From Melieria omissa (lineage: Eukaryota > Arthropoda > Insecta > Diptera > Ulidiidae), in the NCBI GenBank assembly GCA_963971225.1, contig OZ020267.1, positions 30,135,298 through 30,199,297 on the forward strand: a stretch of 64,000 bases of DNA, given 5' to 3'. Positions 56,401 to 64,000 of the stretch are shown here, piece by piece; within the stretch, counting starts at the first letter, position 1; every line of letters starts with the position of its first letter. Position numbers and translations under genes: made by a program. The notes under the pieces were generated by a model that made no database searches, was not told where the DNA came from, and saw only the letters and a program-made list of their open reading frames with translations.

Positions 56401-56955
56401 TTCATAAGCAATTTGCGCGGGGAAATTATGAGTGGCGCTGCATACGGCTGCAGCTGCTGATAGCAGCAGCAGCAGTAGCAGCAAACAATGCAACAACGGT
56501 TCACATTTAACAGGCGGCTTGTTGTTCTTAGCCATTCTGCCATAAATGGTTGTGTTTTAAGCCATTAACGAACTTGCTCGGTGAATAAGTTTTTTTGGAA
56601 AATTTTCTGCAAAATGCTGCAGAATATTTTTGGAAACGAAAATATTGGTAAATTTCAAGTCTGAGTTTAATTTCCTTTTATTTAATTTATTTTAGAAAGG
56701 GTTCATTTAATCTACCTGAACTTTCAAATTGAGTGAGGAGAGTTCTGTGTGATACCAAAGGCATCGTTTTTACGGTTCTAAACCACCTAAAGCAGTGTTT
56801 GTTACAAACACTTTGTATGGCAAACATGGTTTCAAGTGGTAGTGGGCTCAAAAGTTGTGTATGGACCCCTTCCTCCAAACTAAATCCTGTGTGGTCCACT
56901 GCTGTGAGATGACAGACAGATAAAAGTACATTCAATACCATTAAGTTTTAGAAAC
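53486..56955. other. Non-coding stretch with microsatellites
   Basis: TTATG pentamers at 54,752-54,773, GT at 55,453-55,474, CA at 55,800-55,824, GT at 55,873-55,890 and 56,137-56,175, CA at 56,327-56,360, and CAG at 56,461-56,480. The longest frame (55,209-55,700, 163 codons) is Phe/Val/Cys-rich over T-rich DNA and opposed by a minus frame; no domain. The 84-codon minus frame at 56,687-56,941 is unrecognised. Confidence 0.5.
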
Positions 56956-56959
56956 TATA

Positions 56960-57365
56960 TTGCATTCGAATAGAGTTCGTTGCTTACTTTACAAGACTCA
57001 AACCGGAAAGTTCCGTAACTCACCAATGATTGCAATAATTTTGTTCTTCATCTGGTCAATTGTTGGTGATCTGTTGTCACAATTAAGAGACTTTACATAT
57101 TACTAGAAAAAAGAGTTCAAGGTCGTGAAATGACACAATTTTGGCAGTCGTACCACATCGCCTCTTGCGTCTTTTTGGTGGAACCATTTCTCGTCTAGGT
57201 CCTTCGCATTCAATTTAAGCCAAAATAAATCAATTATCATACGATACCGATACCAATAAACGTTGACTATCACAGTCTGGCTATTTTTGTTTCGGACGTA
57301 TGATTGATCCAAAAACGCCGCCGTAGATAGAAGAAGGAGTTAATTTCTACTTCGATAGTCTAAAG
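56960..57365 (-). mobile_element. Mariner family C relic (rosa-like), copy 2
   Basis: The minus strand encodes YVRNKNSQTVIVNVYWYRYR, MIIDLFWLKLNAKDLDEKWF and HQKDA, matching the rosa-like pattern F-x-N-x-x-G-x-T-V-T-V-N-G-x-R-Y-R-x-M-I and W-F-Q-Q-D-G-A. The catalytic aspartate of the Q-D-G-A box survives as KDA. After a deletion, YVKSL and TIDQMKNKIIAIIGEL follow, corresponding to the Y-V-K-S-x-V-Y and helical C-terminal region. The third catalytic residue and the D-L-T-P-L-D box are missing. A SINE is inserted just beyond the element's start. Confidence 0.75.
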
Positions 57366-57380
57366 CATCTAGCCAACCAA

Positions 57381-57822
57381 GGTTAGGTTAGGTTGCGGTG
57401 GCTGCCTCTATAAGAGACACACTTGGAGGCCTGAAAGGCCCATTGTGATACCACATATTTCACCCGTTTTTGAACTGTGTATGCAACACTGTTTTTGCCA
57501 ACATATGTTACAGCACACATTTCAAGCGGATGGGGAAAGGGGGGAGGGGACCTACAGTTTAACGCCGAATCCGAACGGCGATTGGCAATTTTTGTTTCGT
57601 TCACACTTGGAGGTTTTTGCCATTGCCTGCCAAGAGCGCACTTGTGTGATTCTTGTAATTCTCATTCCCTTCATGTGGATAGCGATAGAAGTAGATGAGT
57701 TGTGATTCTTGTAATTCTCATTCCCTTCATGTGAATAGCCATAGAAGTAGAAGAGTTGTTCACCAGCCCGAGCCAGGAATCGAACCTGGAGCCTTTGGTA
57801 TGAGGAGCCAGCGTGCTACCCG
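57381..57822 (-). mobile_element. tRNA-headed SINE with target duplication
   Basis: Minus-strand copy of the 46.1 kb SINE. It is flanked by a perfect 12-bp duplication CTAGCCAACCAA at 57,369-57,380 and 57,823-57,834, as expected of target-primed insertion. The head is truncated by about 20 bases (starts at GCGGGTAGCACGCTGGCTCC), the B box is GGTTCGATTCC, the core GGCGTTAAACTGTAGGTCCC is present, and the tail is AACCTAACCTAACC. A 56-base segment is duplicated internally (57,648-57,703 and 57,704-57,759). Frames in this region are shadows. Confidence 0.9.
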
Positions 57823-57834
57823 CTAGCCAACCAA

Positions 57835-60425
57835 ACTATCTACTAATTACACGTAGAAATAAGCTAAACTTAACTAAACTAACCCAAAAAAAGAAGAAGA
57901 ACAAGAAGAATAAAAGTGGTTCTTTTAGTAAAGAGATCCTTTTTTAACTTCATAGAGGTGAAAATCATCTAAAATCTGAGTGTTTGACTTTAATATTCCT
58001 ATTGTCCTTTGTGCATGCTGGAACCGCTATGAAATATTTCGTTAGAAGGCATTTGAAATTAAAAGCTTCAACGTCTGTTAGAGGTCAGTCGCTGTCCATG
58101 GTCTCCATTAAAAATTCAGACCATAATTTTGACGAACCCCGTTCCGTAGTCACTGACGAACCATCGTCTATAGTCAACTAGTATTAACCGTGAAAGTCCA
58201 TAAAGTTCCACTGGCATTCGTTCCTTCAGTGTTCCGTTATTATGGTTGCCACCACAATGCAAACGGCTGCACAATTTTCCGCGCTCTACAGCAAATGCAC
58301 AGTAAGATTTTGCGACAAAGGCTGTTCGCCAAATGTCTGCCTTGGATATTTCTTTAGCAGGTAGAAGAGTCTTTATAACCAAAGCACATGCTCCGTGTCC
58401 TCAACCTCGCAGCTCTTACAATATGGTTCGCTGTCGTGCTTGAAGCGATGCAGTTAAGCTCGAAAACAACCATGGCCGCTGATAATTTTGCTACAAGTTG
58501 AAGCCAACTTCCCCATGCCACCTCTGTTCCCAAACTTCAATGTTTGATTGGGTATCCCTGTGGCTCTGGCACTCGTTTAGGTTCAGATCCTTTCATACTA
58601 AAATATTAAAACTTATGATAGAGACCAAGCTGGCTTACGCCTGTCTAAACACAGATCATGTATAGTAAGAATTTAAAAGTCAAAAATATTATAACGGACA
58701 CAAGACACAGCATGTCCTAGAAGATGTGGAACATTCTAACTTTTTTGCTGCCATCTCGATTGGGCACAGACCGGCCATCACCAAAGCTGCCTCCTCAAAA
58801 TTAGGGCGGAAAGCGCTGCATACTTTTAGTGTGGTACACCGAGCAAATCTATCTAAGCTCGATCAGTTTTAATATCCAACTGAGCATTTTTGACGCATGC
58901 TGATCTCGAAGTAGAACTTCTACCTAATTTTAAATCTTTTTTGCCCACAAGTGTATTTACTGATTGAACACAAAGTTGTACGCTAATCAATTCTAACAAA
59001 GCTCATACTACAATCTTAATCTTTCTACACTAAAACTGCATTAAATCATAACACAAAATTCAAATATTCAACTAAATTCGAATTTTCCTAAAGCAAAATC
59101 ATCAAACTGGCCGAAAACTTTGCCAACAGTCAAAATTTGAAATGGAAATTTCTGCAACTCTTCTCGTCAGTCGCAACGGAATATATAAATTAATTAAAGC
59201 TTAATATTTGCGCCAAGTTAAACGACTAACGACAGACGGCGCTCATTACCAACTATGGCTGTGACATAAGCAGACGCACACACACACACACACAAACCCA
59301 AAGTGAGGACATGCATCGTGGGGCTGTGTGTGTTTGAGTTGTTTAGTTGCGAAACATCTTAAGAAGTTGACACGCGGCAGGCGAAAACAATTTCAACGCC
59401 TAGTCGCAGCCAGCAGCAAAATTAGCAAAGTGTCAAAGATAAATAAAATGCAACGCTGCGCAACCCGGCTTTACAAATGTTTGTGCAAAGAAATTGTGTC
59501 GAATTGTGGCAGCGGCGAGAGGGGAAAGAAGGGCCGAGTGGATGACTGGCTGAGTGACTGAGTGGAATGAAAAGCTGCAGTTTTGTTGTTGAAGTCAGAT
59601 GCATGACAGCAGCTAACCGTGTGGCAAGACAAGTTCACATGCATGTGTGTGTGTGTGTGTTGATGCACTTGACAGAAATTTAAAAAGTTTGCACGCTGCC
59701 AACACCAGCAAACACAAACTTTTCATGCTTTGTTGCAATTCTTGGCTGTCGTTGGTGCCACTGCTACAAGAACAATAACAACTATGCACAACAACAACAA
59801 ATGCATTTTCATGAATCCCATGAAACTGTATTTAATTAGAAGCACTAATCAAATAGCCAAATGTAGACCAAAGCGTCGGGGGAAATATTTTCGAGAGCAG
59901 CCAGGAATTTCAGAACTTAAAATACTGCAAATGCTTTTAGACTTAAACAATAACTTACAGTAGAGTATTGCGCAAAGTTTGCTAACCACACACACACACA
60001 CATACATACATATATAAGCGTATAAGTGTATAAGTGTATAAGTGCTTGGCTAGTTTTCAGCTTTGAAATTTTCATAGTTTTAGTTGTTCTTTCGTTCTTT
60101 TGCCATTGCTGCATAATTTTCGCATTTTTCAGTGTCATTTTCGTTGAATTCTTTCACGCTTCTTTGCATTTACCCAGCAACTGCCTGCGCTCCGAAACAT
60201 CCCTCTTCAGGCTTCACATGCCACTTTTTTGTAATAACTACCATTTTTTGTTGTTGTTGTTGTTGGTTGGCAGCCAACGCTGCTGGCGTTTCATTTTTGC
60301 TTCAAACAAGAAAAATGCAAAAATTCTTCTACATATTTTAGTCATAATTTTTGAAACACAGAAAAAACCCGCCAAGCAATACAAAAGTACAGAAAAGCGC
60401 AAAAGAGTACAGCAACAACAATAAA
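57835..60425. other. Non-coding stretch
   Basis: No gene recognised. The minus frame at 58,116-58,382 (88 codons) lies in a region of balanced composition (57,980-58,900) that may be an unrecognised retroelement piece. CA/GT repeats at 59,277-59,296, 59,645-59,662 and 59,985-60,003, and TATAAGTG repeats at 60,018-60,043. Confidence 0.45.
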
Positions 60426-60572
60426 ATGAGTCAAAGTGGCTGCGTTGTTTTAAGTGGCAGTGGCAAATTTACAACTGCCCAGCCATCCAAAGTGGCTGAC
60501 CGAGCGCGCTGCGCTGTTCATGTGCCGACAGTGCCAAAGTGCGAGCCGGGCAACAGCAAAAAGGACGAGGCG
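60426..60572 (+). CDS. Speculative first coding exon
   Basis: An ATG in a good fly context (CAACAACAATAAAATGAG) opens 49 codons beginning MSQSGCVVLSGSGKF and ending GNSKKDEA, followed at once by GTAAGAAAG, a consensus-like 5' splice site in phase 0. Upstream is A-rich, CAA-rich sequence like a transcribed leader (60,355-60,425). I chose this ATG over the in-frame one at 60,351 because of context. Against it: no recognisable domain, no acceptor or second exon identified, and a longer minus-strand frame (60,469-60,882) overlaps. If real it would be the start of an unknown protein; if not, a chance frame. Confidence 0.2.
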
Positions 60573-61389
60573 GTAAGAAAGAGAAGGACAAAAGCTTAAA
60601 AGCGCGCCGCTTTGCCATACAGTGATGTGTTTTACGCATTGCAAAGACTGCAGCCAACATTGCACACTTCACACTCCATTCCAATGCCACCAGAAGAAGA
60701 GTTGCAGCGCAACTCAACTCAAGCAATAAAAATACACACTGACACAAACGAATTTGGTGGCAGCGTTGCCAGCAAAAAATGGCAATTGCAGTAAAATGTA
60801 AATGACTTAACGCAACATTGCACAACATCAATAGTTGAGCACTTTTGGCGGCCGATTTCTCTATCAACATTATAGAGTTCAAGTGGGTCCACTGTTTGAG
60901 TGGTTCGAAAAAGGACGAACTTAGTTGTAATTGTCAGATTTGTCTACAAAAAATTTTACTAGAAGAAGTTCTTAATTAATCAACCTTAATTTTCTAAATT
61001 TTATGAATTTATTTAGTCAGTTATTTGAATTATGGCTTTGGCTGAAGTGGCAGTCTTCTACTGAAAACCTCACTTGGACACTTGAACAGTGATGAGTCGT
61101 TGTGATACTTTATTGAGAAAGTGCGATTTCCTCTTTTACTGTATTGAGAACTACAAGGATTTCAATACGAACCTCGTTTGTCTAAAACTGAAACTTTGGT
61201 TAGGCTCGTGTAGAGTGGAAAGCCTTTGATGGACTTAATCTTTTTCTGGTCAAACTACTCTTTCAGCGCTTTTACTCATTCTGCAATATCTTGTCGGCAA
61301 GGCGACCCTATGGACCTGAACTGATCATAGGTGTCAACAAAACTCATTATTGATTTTTTGGTGTCAAACAGAAATCATAAATGGTCCAA
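60573..61389. other. Non-coding stretch
   Basis: No supported gene. Balanced composition to about 60,800, then AT-rich. The segment 61,030-61,390 may belong to the retrotransposon fragment that follows, but I cannot translate it convincingly. Confidence 0.4.
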
Positions 61390-61695
61390 GACGTTGGATC
61401 TGCGCTGTACCAAGCTATTCTTTCCGGCCTATTCGGTATGCAAATCCTTCTGGATCTAAGCAGAAAGGAGCTGAAGTTCATGAAGGAACCCTGAGCAGGC
61501 ATTAACTGCCAAATATGCATAAAGCGCTACTGTGAATCACAAAACTATGCAGATTCCGTTTGGAAGATGAAGAAATATTCGTGCACATTATAACTGAATG
61601 TTCCACCATTTTACATGCAAGAAAAAGTATCTCCGGAAGGGAACTGATACAGGCGAAAGAGCTGTCTGAGATCGATCTGAGAAAAATCTAGAAGT
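61390..61695 (+). pseudogene. Non-LTR retrotransposon 3' coding end (jockey-like)
   Basis: Shifting frames give LLDLSRKELKFMKE, GTLSRH, a KLCRFRLEDEEIFVHIITEC segment and SISGRELIQAKELSEIDLRK before a stop at about 61,690. This order, the L-x-L-x-R-x-x-L-K-x-L-x-G-x-L-T-G-H line, a C-x-x-C-x-E-E-E-T-x-x-H-x-x-x-x-C line and a final FL-G-tail, is the end of the second ORF in jockey-like LINEs, after the RNase H domain. Only about 100 codons remain. Confidence 0.6.
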
Positions 61696-62160
61696 TCCTG
61701 GCCAGTGGATAATAATTTCCTCTAATAAGTAATATGGGTTTCGACACAGTAGTTCTTATTGGACACAGTGTCTCGGACAGCTGTGGCTCAACTTCAATTA
61801 CTATAATCTCCTCTAATATCTCGTCAGCACAGCAATTATGGTATTGATGTAGTTCCCGTCTATGTTAAGTAGATCGCCTCTTGTTCAGAGATGCCAAGGC
61901 TGGTTTGGAAATCTTGCAGTTGGGTTCTTTCATTCAACATTTATCAATAAACCTCAATCATAACGTTGCTTAGAGTATGTTTGGTTGCTGCAAGAGTGAG
62001 TCTCAATTATAAGTGAGATAGATAATAATTCATTACTAGGGTTCACTCTTCAATCAAGCAGTCTGTCAAAAAAAAAAAAAACAAGTTTTCGGCACCCTCA
62101 GAGCAATTTGGAATTCCTCAACCATTACACGATGCACACAACTAAAAATATTCAACTCTA
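61696..62160. other. Non-coding spacer between two LINE fragments
   Basis: May contain the 3' untranslated region of the upstream LINE (TATGGGTTTCGACACAGTAG and following). An A run occurs at 62,070-62,082. No gene recognised. Confidence 0.4.
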
Positions 62161-62164
62161 ACGT

Positions 62165-62625
62165 AAAATTCACTCTTTTCTACGGAAGCGAAACGTGAAC
62201 ATATGACATCCTCGGATATTCAAGCCCTACAAGTTTTTGTTAACCGCTGATTTCGCATAATTCTGCACAACTATTGGCCTGACACTATCTCTAATACCAA
62301 TCTGTGGTCCAAAACAAACCAAACACCAATGCGTCTAGAAATTGCAAAAAGGAAATGGGGCTGTCTTGAGAAGATCACCACACGACATTATACGAAGTGC
62401 AATCGACTGGAATCCACAAGGAAGCCGGCGAAGGGGCACACTCGCGCAAACCTGGAGGAGGAACCTAAAGCAGAAATAACAAGAATAAACGGAACCTGGG
62501 GCGAAATCAAGATGCTGGCGCTTGACAGAAATGAATGGAAGAAACTCGTTGCGGCCCTTTGCTCCCTCGCGGAACTTTAGGACTCTATATATGATATATA
62601 TATATAATCTATCAATCAATATTCC
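62165..62625 (+). pseudogene. Non-LTR retrotransposon C-terminal region and microsatellite tail
   Basis: Begins with a FYGSET remnant and DILGYSS/IQALQVFVNR lines, then IAKRKWGCLEKITTR, and after a frameshift AIDWNPQGSRRRGTLAQTWR with RNLKAEI, TWGEIKMLALDRNEWKKLV and AALCSLAEL before a stop at 62,580. This order (YGSETW, R-x-x-W-x-x-I, W-N-P-Q-G-x-R-x-R-G-R-P, T-W-R-R) is the well-known C-terminal region of a LINE group whose ORF2 ends without RNase H. A TATATATATATA tract directly follows the stop (62,585-62,612), a usual LINE 3' tail. The 94-codon minus frame is a shadow. Confidence 0.75.
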
Positions 62626-64000
62626 AGCAATTTGTCGCTACAACTGTTTTCGAAAATATTGAAAAAATTCAAAAATTGCTACTTTACACAAAAAATGCTA
62701 TGAGAGTGAACTTGGCTATTACATTTTTCCATTCTTGCCAACTTAACGGATTTGCAGCAGCCTCTGTTGCATAATTTTTTGTTGTACAATGGTTCGAATG
62801 GACTGAGTGCTGAGCTCTGTAAGCCATTCTGTACATCCTCACATCATCAGCCTATGTTGCCTCTGTGAGTCAATATTCAAAAAGTTGGCTGCCTAGTTTT
62901 GAAGGATTAACAAAAGATGACACAATTTACATTAAATCGCATCAAATCATCTTGCAGCTGTATTCATGTCCAAGTGTCATCTTTTCCCTAAAAAAAGCAA
63001 GACGTGTCACATCATTAAAGTGCAAACAACATACTTTGTGTCTAACCATGTCAACTTTGCCAACCATACCCACACTGCTGGAAGCACTAATCATTCTGCA
63101 AGACAAAGCTTGGCCACATAATAAAAAAATCTGCAAAACAACTTTGAAGGTACTAATATAAAAATTAGTTCTTTAGGCTTATTCGTCCCTGGATTATGCT
63201 TGAAAAATAAAACACACTTCAATTACTCAGCGCAAAACGCAGTCAAAAACCAACAGCCACTTCATTCATAGCACAGCGACAGGATACCTATTGTTACAGT
63301 ACTTTAATAGGAAGTCCAATCTCTCTTGTTATAGACAATGCTCCTTTCAACTACCACTTTTGCCAATTGATGACTCATGGCCTGATCAGGCAGCACTTCA
63401 GCTCCTACAGAGAAGCCGAAAAATGGGACCATTTTTGGATCGCCTGAAAAGACTAGAAAAAATTTCAATGCATAAACTATATAATACTTGAAATATGCGG
63501 AAAAGTCAAAGCTAAAGATAAACAATACTTTGTATAAAATACATTGTACCAGTTTTTCTGAATCAAGCTTCAAGGTTTCGAAGAAACCATACAAACTTAC
63601 TTGCCAACTCAACACAAACTTGGGGCATATGAGCAAATTTATATTAAGCCAACAAAGTAGCAAATATTTCCCAAATTAAGACATTAAAAATAATTTTCAA
63701 AAATAAAATGGTCAGCTTTATGTCAACCAAGTCAGATGAGCCGAGCATTGTGCAGCCAGTTTGCTGAAATTTTCATTCCTTCTGTCAGCGTCAGCTCATT
63801 CCGTACGCGTTTAACTGCTGCAACGTTTTACAACTTCAGCATTTTAATTATCATTAAACAACAATTGCTGCCAGAGAAAAACACACTCATATGTACACTC
63901 ACACACACACAAACACAAACATGTATGAGCGAATGTGTGTGTTTGCATGTCGCATACCAACATTTACATACCGCGCACTTTTGCCATTGTGTAACTGTAA
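62626..64000. other. Non-coding stretch
   Basis: Frames of 63-119 codons at 62,865-63,161 (plus) and 63,304-63,663 (minus) have no recognisable domain. A CA repeat lies at 63,895-63,922. Confidence 0.45.

Overview
The window is AT-rich, intron- or intergenic-type DNA from a nuclear insect genome. Its texture (CA/GT microsatellites every few kb, CAG/TTG tracts, tRNA-headed SINEs with AACCTAACCT tails, many decayed mariner elements) points to a higher fly. The SINE core ending in AAACTGTAGGTCCC reminds me of tephritid fruit flies, but that is inference from memory. I found no host protein-coding exon that I can defend over the 64 kb. Nearly every long open frame is a microsatellite read-through, a shadow on low-complexity DNA, or a piece of a transposon. 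One weak candidate first exon lies at 60,426-60,572.

Recognisable content is mostly transposable elements. At least five Tc1/mariner lineages are present. Family A (1.19-2.6 kb, 25.0-25.4 kb, 47.8-49.04 kb) and family B (minus strand: 3.6-4.04, 49.06-49.47, 51.57-52.2 kb) are partly represented by internal-deletion derivatives. Family C (31.4-32.3 kb; minus strand 56.96-57.36 kb) resembles the rosa-type mariners. Family D (35.46-36.7 kb) keeps a complete DD34D triad broken by stops and frameshifts. Family F (52.44-53.5 kb) is a C-terminal remnant. A Tc1-like element with clean inverted ends sits at 40,820-41,720. Cut-and-paste elements of other superfamilies are a piggyBac-type non-autonomous element with TTAA duplications (4,323-5,300), a 91-bp hAT-type MITE with an 8-bp duplication nested inside a SINE (9,886-9,976), and a pogo/Tigger-like end (about 17,675-17,780).

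Retroelements are SINEs at 9.81-10.12, 25.44-25.76, 46.11-46.51 and 57.38-57.82 kb, a solo head at 26.16 kb, and non-LTR retrotransposon pieces at 15.5-15.9, 61.4-61.7 and 62.17-62.58 kb.

Tandem and palindromic arrays make up much of the rest: 10.59-11.58 kb, three 160-bp palindromic units at 13.92-14.63 kb, a GATGATCGNACAGA-like minisatellite at 18.5-20.7 kb, AT arrays at 24.1-24.7 and 45.6-46.0 kb, a GACAGATA-rich array at 40.05-40.7 kb, and an array at 40.73-42.1 kb interrupted by the Tc1-like element. Twice (2.2-2.6 and 52.84-53.48 kb) the 3' end of a mariner transposase gene has itself become a short tandem repeat. No functional gene network can be read from this window; the features interact by nesting, deletion and amplification of mobile DNA.
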